DNA of 64,000 nucleotides from Metabacillus dongyingensis (GCF_019933155.2 NZ_CP082944.1:622001-686000); one strand, 5' to 3'; shown: positions 44,777 to 55,395, counted from the first letter of the stretch. Program-made: numbers and translations. The notes: generated by a model not told the origin, from the letters alone.

Positions 44777-44999
44777 AGTCATAGCTTATTTTTGTCCCGT
44801 GTGTGTAATCAGCTTCATTGCGGTTTAAACCGCCCCGTTCTTCAATTTCCTGGATGATCTCACGGTGTATTGTTTGTCCTTCGGCGTTTAAATAAAGCAT
44901 CATTTGCTGAAGTCCATGATGAAAGTAAGCTAATTCATTGTCCTTCCACTCATGGATGGACATCATGGATAATTCAGTCATATCACGGCCTACATACAT
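44775..44999 (-). CDS. yfhS: YfhS-type small protein
   Basis: 74-aa protein: MYVGRDMTELSMMSIHEWKDNELAYFHHG, then LYLNAEGQTIHREIIQEIEERGGL. The length and position between mutY and fabL match B. subtilis YfhS, a small protein of unknown function linked to sporulation. AGGAGG lies 7 nt before ATG 44999; the earlier in-frame ATG at 45053 has none. Confidence 0.8.
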   Translation of the reverse strand: MYVGRDMTELSMMSIHEWKDNELAYFHHGLQQMMLYLNAEGQTIHREIIQEIEERGGLNRNEADYTHGTKISYD

Positions 45000-45075
45000 A
45001 AGCAATCCTCCTCTACTACTCGCTTGTCCTATTGTTTGATACAATAAAAGCAACTATACGATTAACAGCAAATAA

Positions 45076-45840
<765 letters not shown>

Positions 45841-45873
45841 AAAACTGCAAAAATCAAAAAAAATTAAAACCTT

Positions 45874-45904
45874 TGGATATTAATTTCACCTCCGGGACAT
45901 GATA
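45874..45904 (+). promoter_or_regulatory. Sigma-G promoter of sspE
   Basis: TGGATA (45874-45879), 18 bp, CATGATA (45898-45904), matching the forespore consensus apart from one -35 base. Confidence 0.7.
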
Positions 45905-45925
45905 TATTTCGTGGAGGTGATAATC

Positions 45926-46111
45926 ATGGCAAATCAACAACAACCAAACAAAACTCAAGCTGGCACTAACGTACAACAAGTAAGACAACAAAACGCTCAA
46001 GCTGCGCAAGGTCAACAACAATTCGGAGCTGAGTTCGCTACTGAAACAGATGCTCAACAAGTGAAAAAACAAAATCAACAAGCTGAAGCTAAGAAAAACC
46101 AAAACTCTTAA
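45926..46111 (+). CDS. sspE: Gamma-type small acid-soluble spore protein
   Basis: 61-aa Gln/Asn-rich SASP, an amino-acid store degraded at germination. MANQQQPNKTQAGTNVQQVRQQ is followed by the repeat-like FGAEFATETDAQQVKKQNQQAE, containing the GPR protease site (E-F-A-T-E-T). It has one such site, whereas longer SspE proteins have two, so it is a short version. GGAGGTGA lies 5-6 nt before ATG. Own sigma-G promoter and terminator. Confidence 0.92.
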   Translation: MANQQQPNKTQAGTNVQQVRQQNAQAAQGQQQFGAEFATETDAQQVKKQNQQAEAKKNQNS

Positions 46112-46132
46112 TTTTAAAAACAGCTAAATAAG

Positions 46133-46167
46133 AGACACTTCTTCCTTGTGAGAAGAAGTGTCTTTTC
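46133..46167 (+). terminator. Terminator of sspE
   Basis: AGACACTTCTT / AAGAAGTGTCT followed by TTT. Confidence 0.85.
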
Positions 46168-46183
46168 TATTTTTATTTTAGCG

Positions 46184-46212
46184 TTGACAATCCCTTTCAA
46201 CGTTTTTAATAG
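46184..46212 (+). promoter_or_regulatory. Candidate sigma-A promoter before ygaB
   Basis: Perfect -35 TTGACA (46184-46189), 17 bp, weak -10 TAATAG. Confidence 0.35.
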
Positions 46213-46365
46213 AGGTCAGCTGGCCCGACAATGTAACAATCTGCACAATTCTGCATCCGACAAAACCTCTTATTCCTCAACATATAAAGTCAAAGGAAAA
46301 TGATTTATGAAGAAGAAAAAGTATGTGTACAAATAGGCAAGACGGAAGAGAGAGGTGTAGTTGGA

Positions 46366-46620
46366 TTGAAAGATTTTGATCAATTAGTCGGCAGCCAGCT
46401 CCAGACGATGGAAAAGCTGCTGTGCCTGCAGTCTGAAATTGAGAGATGTCAGCAGTTAAAGGAGCAGCTGTGCAGTTTTCCGGATGAAATAAAATGCAAG
46501 GAGATTGAGTCAGAGATTGACTTTATGAAGGATGAACTGCATATGATTCAGAAAGTGTTTGAAAAGCAGACAGAAGAGGTAATTCTTTCTTATCAGGCTG
46601 TTCTGCCATTACGCAAATAA
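46366..46620 (+). CDS. ygaB: YgaB-type coiled-coil protein
   Basis: 84-aa helical protein, FDQLVGSQLQTMEKLLCLQSEIERC at the start and heptad-like spacing throughout, matching YgaB. Function unknown. TTG 46366 is chosen from GAGAGGTG 8 nt upstream and alignment of the first residues with the family; the in-frame ATG at 46300 lacks a ribosome site. Confidence 0.75.
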   Translation: MKDFDQLVGSQLQTMEKLLCLQSEIERCQQLKEQLCSFPDEIKCKEIESEIDFMKDELHMIQKVFEKQTEEVILSYQAVLPLRK

Positions 46621-46764
46621 AGGCTATTTCAAGAGTCTCCCAAAACCTAGAGGGGCGGCTCTTTTATTTTCTTTTTTTTCCTGCAAACGGTATAATAGTA
46701 AAAACAATTAGTTGAAGATCTTTGCTCTTTAGCAAAGCGGCGATACGGAAAGTAGGGGAGTAAA

Positions 46765-47295
46765 ATGGGATTTCCCAAGGAAGGAGATAACATACAAATT
46801 CATAGCTACAAACATGATGGGCATATCCACCGAATTTGGGATGAAACAACAGTATTGAAGGCTAGTCAGCATTGTATTATCGGCGGAAATGACAGGACCG
46901 TTGTGACAGAATCCGATGGCCGAACCTGGATTACCCGTGAACCTGCCATTTGTTACTTTCATACTAAGTACTGGTTTAACGTAATAGGCATGATCCGGGA
47001 AGACGGCATTTATTATTATTGCAACATAAGCTCGCCATTCGCATGGGATGATGAAGCGCTGAAATACATAGATTATGACCTTGATGTTAAAATTTTTCCT
47101 GATATGACCTATATCATCTTAGATGAAGATGAATATGAATATCACCGTAAAAAAATGAATTATCCTGATGTCATCGATCTTATTTTAAAGAGCAACCTTG
47201 AAAAATTGCTGCGCTGGATCCGACAGCAAAAAGGTCCGTTCTCAGCAGAATTTATCGATGAGTGGTATGAACGTTATTTAACACATGTAAAATGA
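46765..47295 (+). CDS. ygaC: DUF402-family protein YgaC (nucleoside tri-/diphosphatase type)
   Basis: 176-aa soluble protein. [32 protein letters not shown] and the metal-binding-like [13 protein letters not shown]...LDEDEYEYH are the conserved DUF402 segments; relatives in Staphylococcus and Streptomyces hydrolyse nucleoside tri- and diphosphates. GGGGAG is 4 nt before ATG. Next gene ygaD is preceded by a terminator, so it is probably a single unit. Confidence 0.88.
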   Translation: MGFPKEGDNIQIHSYKHDGHIHRIWDETTVLKASQHCIIGGNDRTVVTESDGRTWITREPAICYFHTKYWFNVIGMIREDGIYYYCNISSPFAWDDEALKYIDYDLDVKIFPDMTYIILDEDEYEYHRKKMNYPDVIDLILKSNLEKLLRWIRQQKGPFSAEFIDEWYERYLTHVK

Positions 47296-47362
47296 TTTGT
47301 TATCCGTTCACACTTCCTGATGTACAGCATATAGATAGCAGATTTGGGGATGCACAGCCTGA

Positions 47363-47394
47363 AAGCCTGTTTGATAAACAGGCTTATTCTTTTT
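47363..47394 (+). terminator. Terminator of ygaC
   Basis: AAGCCTGTTT / AAACAGGCTT followed by ATTCTTTTT. Confidence 0.8.
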
Positions 47395-47493
47395 GCCGGG
47401 ATATTTTTTAAAGCCAATCAATGCGCTGCAAAGGCAGGTATGAGATGTTCTGCTGCGCGCAAAATAGACAAAGAAAGGGGGAGACAAAGACCC

Positions 47494-49236
47494 TTGAGTT
47501 CTGTAAAGCGTTACATGAAATTCGTTAAACCATATAAATTTCAAATAGCAGGAACGATCCTAATTGGAATTATAAAATTCTCTATTCCTTTATTAACACC
47601 GCTGCTGCTTAAGTATGTAGTAGATGATATATTAGGCGGAAAAATGTCAGCTGATGAAAAAACGGCAAAGCTGCTGACAATAATGGGAATCATGTTCGCC
47701 ATTTTCCTTATAGTCAGGCCGCCAATTGAATATTATCGTCAATATTTTGCACAATGGACAGGCAGCAAAATCCTTTATGATATAAGGGACAGCCTGTTTA
47801 CACATCTGCAAAAACTCAGTCTCCGCTACTATGCAAACACAAGAGCGGGAGAAATTATCTCGAGAATCATCAACGATGTTGAACAAACGAAAAACTTTGT
47901 CATCACCGGTCTAATGAACGTATGGCTTGATATTTTTACAATCGTGATCGCAGTGATCATCATGTTTACAATGGATATCAAACTTACACTGGTATCAATC
48001 ATTCTGTTTCCTCTTTACGGCTTTTCCGTCAAGTACTTTTACGGAAAGCTGAGACATCTGACTAGAGTAAGATCTCAAGCTCTGGCGCAGGTGCAGGGAC
48101 ATCTTCATGAGCGAGTTCAGGGTATGCCTGTCATCCGCAGCTTTGCCATTGAAGAACATGAGCAGGCTGAATTTGATAAAGAAAACCATAACTTTTTAAC
48201 GAAAGCGCTCGATCATACAAGCTGGAATGCTAAGACGTTTGCAGTTGTGAATACAATTACGGATGTTGCCCCCCTGCTTGTTATATCATATGCTGCCTAT
48301 CAAGTTATTCATGGGAACATGACAGTTGGGACAATGGTAGCATTTATTGCTTATATTGATCAGCTTTATAATCCGCTCAGACGCCTTGTTACTTCGTCAA
48401 CTACTCTCACTCAGGCCCTGGCATCCATGGACCGTGTGTTTGAACTAATTGATGAAGAGTACGATATCACAGACAAACCGAATGCAATAGAAGCAAAAGC
48501 GGTTAATGGAACAATTGAATTTGAAGATGTCTCGTTCAAATATGAAGAGAAAGAACCGATGATCCTTGATCATGTCTCTTTAAAAGTGAACAGAGGGGAA
48601 ACAGTTGCCTTAGTAGGCATGAGCGGAGGCGGGAAATCCACGTTCATCAGCTTGATTCCGCGTTTTTACGATGTTTCAGAAGGGCGCATTCTTCTTGATG
48701 GGATTGATATCAGAGACTACCGGGCTCAAAGCCTGAGAGATCAAATTGGTATGGTTATGCAGGATACGTTTTTATTCAGTCAGTCTGTTAAAGAAAATAT
48801 TCTGATCGGCAAGCCTGGAGCATCGGATGAAGAAGTGTTTGAAGCCGCAAGAGCTGCAAACGCCCATGAATTCATTTTAGGCTTTCCTCAAGGCTATGAT
48901 ACAAAAGTCGGTGAACGCGGGGTTAAGCTTTCTGGCGGACAAAAACAAAGACTTGCCATTGCAAGAGTTTTCTTAAAGAATCCTCCTATACTTGTTCTTG
49001 ATGAAGCAACGTCAGCTCTTGATTTGGAAAGCGAGCACCTCATACAGGAAGCACTGGAGAAGCTTGCTCAGGACCGAACTACGTTTATCGTAGCTCATCG
49101 TCTTTCAACCATTACACATGCAGATAAAATTGTTGTCGTAGAAAACGGGAAAATTGCAGAACAGGGGAATCATTCTGAGCTAATGGAGAAGCAAGGCCAT
49201 TATTATTCTCTATTCCAGATTCAGCAATTGGATTAG
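47494..49236 (+). CDS. ygaD: ABC transporter with fused membrane and ATPase domains, YgaD
   Basis: 580-aa half-transporter of the multidrug/lipid exporter type. Six helices in about 15-310, then the ATPase: Walker [11 protein letters not shown]-loop VMQDTF, signature LSGGQKQR, Walker B LVLDEAT, H-loop AHR. Walker A has Gly-Gly in place of the usual Cys-Gly/Ser-Gly. It probably dimerises as an exporter; substrate unknown. TTG 47494 (GGGGGAG 10 nt upstream) gives exactly the B. subtilis length of 580; 50 in-frame codons upstream run across the ygaC terminator and are discarded. Confidence 0.88.
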   Translation: MSSVKRYMKFVKPYKFQIAGTILIGIIKFSIPLLTPLLLKYVVDDILGGKMSADEKTAKLLTIMGIMFAIFLIVRPPIEYYRQYFAQWTGSKILYDIRDSLFTHLQKLSLRYYANTRAGEIISRIINDVEQTKNFVITGLMNVWLDIFTIVIAVIIMFTMDIKLTLVSIILFPLYGFSVKYFYGKLRHLTRVRSQALAQVQGHLHERVQGMPVIRSFAIEEHEQAEFDKENHNFLTKALDHTSWNAKTFAVVNTITDVAPLLVISYAAYQVIHGNMTVGTMVAFIAYIDQLYNPLRRLVTSSTTLTQALASMDRVFELIDEEYDITDKPNAIEAKAVNGTIEFEDVSFKYEEKEPMILDHVSLKVNRGETVALVGMSGGGKSTFISLIPRFYDVSEGRILLDGIDIRDYRAQSLRDQIGMVMQDTFLFSQSVKENILIGKPGASDEEVFEAARAANAHEFILGFPQGYDTKVGERGVKLSGGQKQRLAIARVFLKNPPILVLDEATSALDLESEHLIQEALEKLAQDRTTFIVAHRLSTITHADKIVVVENGKIAEQGNHSELMEKQGHYYSLFQIQQLD

Positions 49237-49302
49237 TTCATGTTTTTCTATCATAATAAAATCACATTTTTAGGAAAAAAGAATTCCATATTAAGTAAAA
49301 CA

Positions 49303-49332
49303 AGCAATCCTTTCGGGATTGCTATTTTTTTT
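49303..49332 (+). terminator. Terminator of ygaD
   Basis: AGCAATCC TTTC GGGATTGCT followed by ATTTTTTTT. Confidence 0.85.
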
Positions 49333-49364
49333 GCTTCAAAAATGCTTCAAAAGTGCTTCAAAGG
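49332..49364. repeat. Three tandem 11-bp repeats
   Basis: TGCTTCAAAAA, TGCTTCAAAAG, TGCTTCAAAGG in direct succession right after the terminator. Confidence 0.7.
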
Positions 49365-49434
49365 ACATGAATTTAATTAACATAATCACTTTATCAAGGT
49401 AATGCAATAAAACTATTTAGGTACAAAGGACTAT

Positions 49435-49463
49435 TTTAATATTTAGAATATTTAGTCTATAAT
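49435..49463 (+). promoter_or_regulatory. Candidate sigma-A promoter of the importer operon
   Basis: TTTAAT, 17 bp, TATAAT (49458-49463), about 110 bp before the first gene. Confidence 0.5.
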
Positions 49464-49571
49464 TTGTACATATCCAATTTTTTTGTATTTTGAATAGTAT
49501 CTTACAGAAATATCAAGAGAGAGCAAAGAGGATGATCCGGCATCATATGTTTTTATGGTGTTGGAAAAAGA

Positions 49572-50597
49572 GTGTCCTCACTGGGGGTGAACGGTCTGAC
49601 ACGGGAAAAAATTTTAGAAATCAGGGATTTAAGCATTACATTTATGCAAAGCAAAGAAGAAACGCGTGTTGTGGATTCCATTCGCTTTGACGTACATAAG
49701 GGAGAAATTTTAGGTATTGTAGGAGAATCGGGATGCGGAAAAAGTGTGACATCGCTTTCGATTATGGGGCTATTGCCAAAGAAAACATCAAAGCTTACAG
49801 GAGAAGTGCTGTTTCAAGGGAAGGATCTTCTGAAGCTGAACGAAAAATCACTCCGGAAAATGCGCGGAAATGAAATCGCGATGGTCTTTCAAGAGCCAAT
49901 GACTTCGCTCAATCCATTATTTAAAATAGGCAACCAGCTTGAAGAGTCACTTCGTGTTCATCAGAACTTAACTAAAAAACAGGCAAAGGACCGGGTCATT
50001 CAAATTCTAAAGCTGGTAGGACTGCCGAGACCTGAGGAGTTATACGGAGAATATCCCCATCAGCTCTCCGGAGGTATGAGGCAGCGTGTCATGATTGCGA
50101 TGGCGATGATCTGCGATCCGAAGGTGCTTATAGCCGACGAGCCGACAACTGCACTTGATGTAACAATTCAGGCGCAAATACTGAAATTAATGAAAGACCT
50201 AAATGAAAAGCTTGCAACGTCCATTGTCTTTATCACACATGATCTTGGTGTGGTAGCAGAAATGTGTGACCGCGTCATGGTCATGTATGCAGGTCAAGTT
50301 GTGGAAGAGGGAAGCGTCAAAACCATTTTCAAAAATCCTAAGCATCCTTACACAAAAGGGCTTATGAAATCAGTGCCTGATATCCGGCATAAAAATGACA
50401 GGCTATATTCCATTTCCGGGCAGGTGCCGCGTCCTGGCACCGTTCAACAGGGATGCCTGTTTGCAGGGCGCTGTGAATATGCAATGGCTGAGTGCATAAA
50501 TGATGCACCTCCGCTGTACAAGTTAGAGGATTCCCATCAATCAAGATGCTTTTTGGCACGAGAGGAGGCTATTCATCATGACGAAGCCTTTGCTTAA
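49572..50597 (+). CDS. Peptide ABC importer ATPase (DppD/OppD type)
   Basis: 341-aa ATPase: Walker A GESGCGKS, Q-loop FQEP, signature LSGGMRQR, Walker B LIADEPTTALD, and the C-terminal oligopeptide-transporter extension with the Cys-rich GCLFAGRCEYAMAEC segment (possible Fe-S site). The start is uncertain: GTG 49572 has only a weak ribosome site, while the strong GGGGGTGA at 49583-49590 would place initiation near the CTG at 49596 (LTREKILEIRDL). Its 3' end overlaps the next gene by 20 bp. First gene of a five-gene importer operon absent from this place in B. subtilis. Confidence 0.85.
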   Translation: MSSLGVNGLTREKILEIRDLSITFMQSKEETRVVDSIRFDVHKGEILGIVGESGCGKSVTSLSIMGLLPKKTSKLTGEVLFQGKDLLKLNEKSLRKMRGNEIAMVFQEPMTSLNPLFKIGNQLEESLRVHQNLTKKQAKDRVIQILKLVGLPRPEELYGEYPHQLSGGMRQRVMIAMAMICDPKVLIADEPTTALDVTIQAQILKLMKDLNEKLATSIVFITHDLGVVAEMCDRVMVMYAGQVVEEGSVKTIFKNPKHPYTKGLMKSVPDIRHKNDRLYSISGQVPRPGTVQQGCLFAGRCEYAMAECINDAPPLYKLEDSHQSRCFLAREEAIHHDEAFA

Positions 50598-51546
50598 AGT
50601 TGACAAGCTGTCAAAGCATTTTCCGATAAATGGCGGAGTGTTTGGCAGAAAAGTAGGTGCAGTCAAGGCGGTAAATGATTTGTCTTTTGAAGTATATGAA
50701 GGAGAAACACTTGGAATCGTCGGTGAATCGGGCTGCGGGAAGTCAACTATGGGCCGGCTTTTGCTGAAACTGATCGATGCTACAGAAGGCACTGTTTCAT
50801 TTCAGGATGAACAGCTGCTCTCTAAGTCTCAAAAAGAGATGAGAAAGATGAGACGGGAGCTGCAGATGGTTTTTCAGGATCCTTATGCATCGCTCAATCC
50901 TAGAATGACTGTAGAGCGAATTCTTGAAGAGCCGCTTATCGTACATAAAATTGGAAACAAGGAGCAGCGCAGGCAAAAAGTAAAAACGATGCTGAAAATT
51001 GTCGGTCTAGATGAAGCTTACGGAAAAAGATACCCGCATCAGTTCAGCGGAGGACAGCGGCAAAGAATCGGGATTGCAAGAGCCTTGATGACGAATCCGA
51101 AGCTGATCATTGCAGATGAGCCAGTTTCTGCTCTTGATGTTTCCATTCAATCTCAAATTCTGAATCTATTAAAAGACCTGCAAAAGGAATTTTCATTAAC
51201 TTATATTTTCATTTCCCACGACCTGGGAGTGGTTCGCCACATCAGTGACCGGCTTGGAGTCATGTATTTGGGAAGTTTAGTAGAGCTTGCAGACAGCGAG
51301 CAGGTGTACGCTGAACCGCTGCATCCGTATACAAAAGCGCTGCTTTCTGCCGTGCCTCTCCCGGATCCTGAGGCAGTTAAAGAACAGATTGTTTTAAAAG
51401 GGGATCTTCCGAGTCCGGCCGATCCGCCTAAAGGGTGTGCTTTTCATACGAGATGCCCTGCCTGCTTTGAACCATGCAAGGTGAAAAAGCCCGCATGGAC
51501 TGAAGTAAAAGAAGGTCATTATGTCGCGTGTCATTTATATCAATAA
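50578..51546 (+). CDS. Peptide ABC importer ATPase (DppF/OppF type)
   Basis: 322-aa second ATPase: Walker A GESGCGKST, FQDPYASLNPRM, signature FSGGQRQR, Walker B LIIADEPVSALD, and the C-terminal GCAFHTRCPACFEPC cysteine motif. It forms a heterodimer with the preceding ATPase to power peptide uptake. Ribosome site GAGGAGG inside the previous gene. The substrate-binding protein follows after 64 bp. Confidence 0.9.
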   Translation: MTKPLLKVDKLSKHFPINGGVFGRKVGAVKAVNDLSFEVYEGETLGIVGESGCGKSTMGRLLLKLIDATEGTVSFQDEQLLSKSQKEMRKMRRELQMVFQDPYASLNPRMTVERILEEPLIVHKIGNKEQRRQKVKTMLKIVGLDEAYGKRYPHQFSGGQRQRIGIARALMTNPKLIIADEPVSALDVSIQSQILNLLKDLQKEFSLTYIFISHDLGVVRHISDRLGVMYLGSLVELADSEQVYAEPLHPYTKALLSAVPLPDPEAVKEQIVLKGDLPSPADPPKGCAFHTRCPACFEPCKVKKPAWTEVKEGHYVACHLYQ

Positions 51547-51610
51547 TGGCACAGATGTGATTGATAGATTGATTAATAGTTTGATTAATAGGAAATAGGG
51601 GGATGTATGC

Positions 51611-53221
51611 GTGAAAAAGAAAAGCCTGTTGGTCTCAATTATGTTTGTGCTGCTGTTATCAGCGGCATTGATGGGATGCAGCTCAAATGACACCTCATCA
51701 GATGGTAAATCAGAAGGCGGAAGCAGCGAAAAGAAACAGGATAGTCTTGTTTTTGGACGCGGCGGGGATTCTACATCACTTGATCCAATTACAACAACAG
51801 AGGGAGAAGCATTTAAAGTAACTGTCAACGTATTTGAAACACTGTTGAATTACGGTGAGCAGGATACAACTGTTCAGGAAGGTCTTGCAACAAAATGGGA
51901 AGTTTCTGAAGATAACCTGACGTATACTCTTACTTTAAGAGAAGGTGTTAAATTCCATGACGGAACGGACTTCAACGCTGAAGCTGTTGTGTTCAATTTC
52001 GAGCGCTGGATGAATGGGGATGCCGATAAATTCCCTTACTACACAATGTTTGGCGGATTTAAAAAGGATGAAGGCCATGTTATTAAAGAAGTGAAAGCAG
52101 AAGGTGAGAATAAAGTTATTTTCACACTAAAGCGTCCGCAAGCTCCTTTCTTAAAGAACCTTGCGATGTCTCCATTTGGAATTGCAAGTCCTGCTGCAAT
52201 TGAAAAGCACGGAGATAAATTCAGAGAAAATCCTGTTGGAACAGGGCCATTTAAATTTGTAGAGTGGAAGCCGAACGACAGAATCGTTCTTGAGAAAAAT
52301 GAAGACTACTGGATGAAAGGATACCCGAAATTAAATCAGGTAATCTTTAAATCCATTCCAGAAAACTCAGCCCGCTTAAATGCATTGCAGACGGGAGAAA
52401 TTGATTTAATGGATGGAGTGAATCCATCTGATACTGCATCTATTACAAGCAATAAAGATTTACAGACGTTTGAGCGTCCGTCCATGAATATAGGGTATGT
52501 CGGATTAACGACAAACCGCAAGCCTCTTGATAACAAACTTGTGCGTCAGGCATTGAACCATGCAGTAGATAAACAGGCGATTATTGATTCTTTCTATGGC
52601 GGCCTTGCTGAACCTGCGAAAAATCCAATGCCGCCTTCATTAGAAGGCTATAATGATGAGATCGAGCCATACCCGTATGATTTGGAAAAAGCAAAAGCGC
52701 TTCTTGCTGAAGCTGGACATCCTGATGGCTTTAAAATGGAGCTTTGGGCAATGCCTGTACCGCGTCCGTATATGCCAGAGGGTATGAAAGTGGCAGAAGT
52801 TCTTAAGTCAAGCTTTGCAAAAATCGGTGTTGAAGCCGAAATCAAAACATATGACTGGGCAACTTATTTAGACAAAGCAAGCAAAGGGGAAGCGGATTCC
52901 TTTATGCTCGGCTGGACTGGAGATAATGGAGATGCTGACAACTTCCTTTATACTCTTTTAGACAAAGACAGCATCGGCAGCAATAACTATACGTACTACA
53001 GCAATGATGAACTTCATGACATTCTGATTGAAGCACAGTCTAATGCTGACCAGGAAAAACGCAACGAGCTCTATAAAAAAGCGCAGGAAATCATTAAAGA
53101 AGATGCACCTTGGATCCCGATTGCTCACTCAACGCCAATTTTGGCCGGAAGCAGCAGCTTAACTGGATTCATGCCGCACCCAACTGGATCTGACATTTTA
53201 ACAAAGGTTGAATTTAAGTAA
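51611..53221 (+). CDS. Peptide-binding lipoprotein (DppA/family 5 SBP)
   Basis: 536-aa extracytoplasmic solute-binding protein. Lipoprotein signal MKKKSLLVSIMFVLLLSAALMGC with lipobox LMGC (Cys23), then a Ser/Gly/Lys-rich linker. Family 5 features: YTLTLREGVKFHDGTDFNAEAV and DNKLVRQALNHAVDKQAIID. It resembles E. coli DppA (dipeptide/heme) more than OppA, but the ligand cannot be fixed from sequence. GTG start, GGGGG 8 nt upstream. A strong hairpin follows the stop, before the permease genes. Confidence 0.9.
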   Translation: MKKKSLLVSIMFVLLLSAALMGCSSNDTSSDGKSEGGSSEKKQDSLVFGRGGDSTSLDPITTTEGEAFKVTVNVFETLLNYGEQDTTVQEGLATKWEVSEDNLTYTLTLREGVKFHDGTDFNAEAVVFNFERWMNGDADKFPYYTMFGGFKKDEGHVIKEVKAEGENKVIFTLKRPQAPFLKNLAMSPFGIASPAAIEKHGDKFRENPVGTGPFKFVEWKPNDRIVLEKNEDYWMKGYPKLNQVIFKSIPENSARLNALQTGEIDLMDGVNPSDTASITSNKDLQTFERPSMNIGYVGLTTNRKPLDNKLVRQALNHAVDKQAIIDSFYGGLAEPAKNPMPPSLEGYNDEIEPYPYDLEKAKALLAEAGHPDGFKMELWAMPVPRPYMPEGMKVAEVLKSSFAKIGVEAEIKTYDWATYLDKASKGEADSFMLGWTGDNGDADNFLYTLLDKDSIGSNNYTYYSNDELHDILIEAQSNADQEKRNELYKKAQEIIKEDAPWIPIAHSTPILAGSSSLTGFMPHPTGSDILTKVEFK

Positions 53222-53228
53222 TCTTGAA

Positions 53229-53256
53229 GGAGGAGGACTTGTCCTCCTCCTTTTTT
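53229..53256 (+). terminator. Intra-operon terminator/attenuator after the SBP gene
   Basis: GGAGGAGGAC TT GTCCTCCTCC followed by six T, only 7 bp after the stop. Partial read-through would give more binding protein than permease. Confidence 0.8.
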
Positions 53257-53280
53257 CAGAAATAAATGCGAGGTGAGACG

Positions 53281-54282
53281 ATGGTTTCATACACAGTAAG
53301 AAGAATTGGATTGCTCATACCGGTTTTAATTGGGATGACACTAGTCGTTTTTTCTATAATCAGAGCCATTCCGGGCAACCCGGCACAGGTCATTCTCGGG
53401 CAGCGCGCTACACAGGAAGCAATCGAAAAATTAACGCAGCAGCTTGGTCTTGATCAGCCTTGGTACATCCAATATTTTGATTATGTTGGAGGACTGCTGA
53501 CCGGTGATCTTGGTCAGTCCATTCGAACTGGAGCACAAATCAGCCAGGAGATGACTCCATATTTGGCTGCAACAATGGAATTGACGATTTTTGCTATGAT
53601 AATTGCTATCGTGGTAGGAATCAATGCAGGAATCATCAGTGCCTGGTTCCGGAATTCCTGGTTTGATTATACAGCAATGGTTATCGCATTAGTCGGCGTG
53701 TCGATGCCGATATTCTGGCTTGGACTAATGGAGCAGTATGTCTTCTCCATTCAGCTTGGCTGGCTTCCTACTACAGGGCGGGAGGAAATTCGGAATCCGA
53801 TAGATTCTATCACAAATCTTTACTTGCTCGACACCCTTCTGCATGGAAGATTTGATCAATTTATAGAAGTTCTCAAGCATATTCTTCTGCCGGGAATTGC
53901 GCTCGCTACGATTCCAATGGCGATCATTGCAAGGATTACCCGTTCAACCATGATTGAAGCAATGGAGTCGGATTTTATCCGGACAGCACGCGCTAAGGGC
54001 CTTCATATGTTCTGGGTTGTATACAAGCATGCTTTAAAAAATGCCATCATTCCGATTTTAACAATTATTGGACTGCAAACTGGATTATTGCTTGGTGGAG
54101 CCATTTTAACAGAGACCATTTTCGGCTGGCCGGGGATGGGAAGGTATATTTTTGATGCCATCAGCTATCGTGATTATCCGGTTATCCAATCCGGAATCTT
54201 AATTATCGCAACGATTTTTGTATTTATTAACCTGATTGTTGATCTTTTATATGCTGCAATTGACCCAAGGATTAAATATTAG
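53281..54282 (+). CDS. Peptide ABC importer permease (DppB type)
   Basis: 333-aa permease with six helices. N-terminal IGLLIPVLIGMTLVVFSIIRAIPGNPAQ is typical of DppB/OppB; the EAA loop is around RTARAKGLHMFWVVYKHALKNAIIPIL. ATG 53281 is chosen, with GAGGTGA 4-5 nt upstream; ATG 53266 precedes that site. The second permease follows after 17 bp. Confidence 0.9.
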   Translation: MVSYTVRRIGLLIPVLIGMTLVVFSIIRAIPGNPAQVILGQRATQEAIEKLTQQLGLDQPWYIQYFDYVGGLLTGDLGQSIRTGAQISQEMTPYLAATMELTIFAMIIAIVVGINAGIISAWFRNSWFDYTAMVIALVGVSMPIFWLGLMEQYVFSIQLGWLPTTGREEIRNPIDSITNLYLLDTLLHGRFDQFIEVLKHILLPGIALATIPMAIIARITRSTMIEAMESDFIRTARAKGLHMFWVVYKHALKNAIIPILTIIGLQTGLLLGGAILTETIFGWPGMGRYIFDAISYRDYPVIQSGILIIATIFVFINLIVDLLYAAIDPRIKY

Positions 54283-54299
54283 GAAAGGGGGAGACTGCT

Positions 54300-55196
54300 A
54301 TGTCACTACCATCGCTGCAGGAGCAGCAGACTGCCATTATAAAACAGGAGAAGGTTGTCACTCCTTTTCAGCAGAAGCTGCGCGTCTTTTTACAAAATAA
54401 ATTAGCAATCGCAGGAAGCTTTCTCGTCCTTTTCTTTGTTATTATTGCAATCACGGCACCGCTGATTGCCCCTCAAGGCATTGATGAGCAGGAGCTCTCA
54501 AAGAGATTGCTTCCTCCTTCATCTGAGCATTGGTTTGGAACGGACGATTTTGGCCGGGATATTTTTTCAAGAGTCCTGTTTGGGGCAAGAATTTCCCTGT
54601 GGGTTGGCTTTTTCTCAGTCCTTGGATCAGCAATAGTGGGAACGCTTCTTGGTATTATGGCAGGCTACTACGGCCGTATCATTGATACCATCATTTCAAG
54701 GATTTTTGATATCATGCTTGCCTTTCCGAGCATCCTGCTTGCCATTGCGATTGTTGCTATTTTAGGACCTTCCCTGCAGAATGCACTGATCGCCATTGCT
54801 GTCATTAACATTCCGAACTTTGGCAGGCTGATCAGAGCGAAAGTGCTGAGTGTAAAAGAAGAAGAATACATACACGCAGCAAAAGCGGTCGGAACAAGCG
54901 ATACCCGAATTCTGCTTGTTCATGTTCTGCCGAATAGCCTTTCGCCGATTATTGTACAAGCTTCTCTTGCGATTGCAACGGCCATTATTGAAGCAGCTGC
55001 TCTTGGATTCCTTGGACTTGGCGCACAGGCTCCAAATCCTGAATGGGGGAAAATGCTTGCCGATTCCAAGCAATATTTAGTTCAGGCTCCTTGGACACTG
55101 TTTTTCCCCGGTCTTGCCATTATGCTTACAGTTCTTGGGTTTAACTTAATGGGTGACGGACTTCGGGATGCGCTTGATCCAAAAGGGAAGCATTAA
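54300..55196 (+). CDS. Peptide ABC importer permease (DppC type)
   Basis: 298-aa permease with an N-terminal cytoplasmic leader, first helix about 36-58 (LAIAGSFLVLFFVIIAITAPLIAP), the HWFGTDDFGRDIFSRVLFGARISL motif and EAA loop YIHAAKAVGTSDTRILLVHVLPNSLSPI of DppC/OppC proteins. GGGGGAG lies 6 nt before ATG. Last gene of the operon. Confidence 0.9.
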   Translation: MSLPSLQEQQTAIIKQEKVVTPFQQKLRVFLQNKLAIAGSFLVLFFVIIAITAPLIAPQGIDEQELSKRLLPPSSEHWFGTDDFGRDIFSRVLFGARISLWVGFFSVLGSAIVGTLLGIMAGYYGRIIDTIISRIFDIMLAFPSILLAIAIVAILGPSLQNALIAIAVINIPNFGRLIRAKVLSVKEEEYIHAAKAVGTSDTRILLVHVLPNSLSPIIVQASLAIATAIIEAAALGFLGLGAQAPNPEWGKMLADSKQYLVQAPWTLFFPGLAIMLTVLGFNLMGDGLRDALDPKGKH

Positions 55197-55214
55197 TAAA
55201 AAAAATACATGAAG

Positions 55215-55246
55215 AGTCCAGATCCTATGGGATTTGGACTTTTTTA
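55215..55246 (+). terminator. Terminator of the importer operon
   Basis: AGTCCAGATCC / GGATTTGGACT then TTTTTTA. Confidence 0.8.
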
Positions 55247-55310
55247 TTTGTGGGAAATACTAACGGGGAAAGAAAGATTTTTTTATTAGAAGGTATATAA
55301 TCTTCCGCAG

Positions 55311-55324
55311 TTGTGTCTAGCTCC
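55311..55324. repeat. Stub of the dispersed element
   Basis: TTGTGTCTAGCTCC matches only the left end of copies A and B; the rest is missing. Confidence 0.35.
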
Positions 55325-55356
55325 AATTAAAAATTTAAAACCCAAAAGGTACAGCT

Positions 55357-55395
55357 TAAAAAAAGAGGACTAACCATTAACGGGTTAGTCCTCTT
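55357..55395 (-). terminator. Terminator of the ygaE-like gene
   Basis: AAGAGGACTAACC / GGTTAGTCCTCTT, T-run on the minus strand. Confidence 0.8.

Larger units (their letters stand above)
49237..49571. other. Spacer ygaD / peptide importer
   Basis: Contains the ygaD terminator, three 11-bp repeats, and the promoter of the importer operon; no gene seen. Confidence 0.6.
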
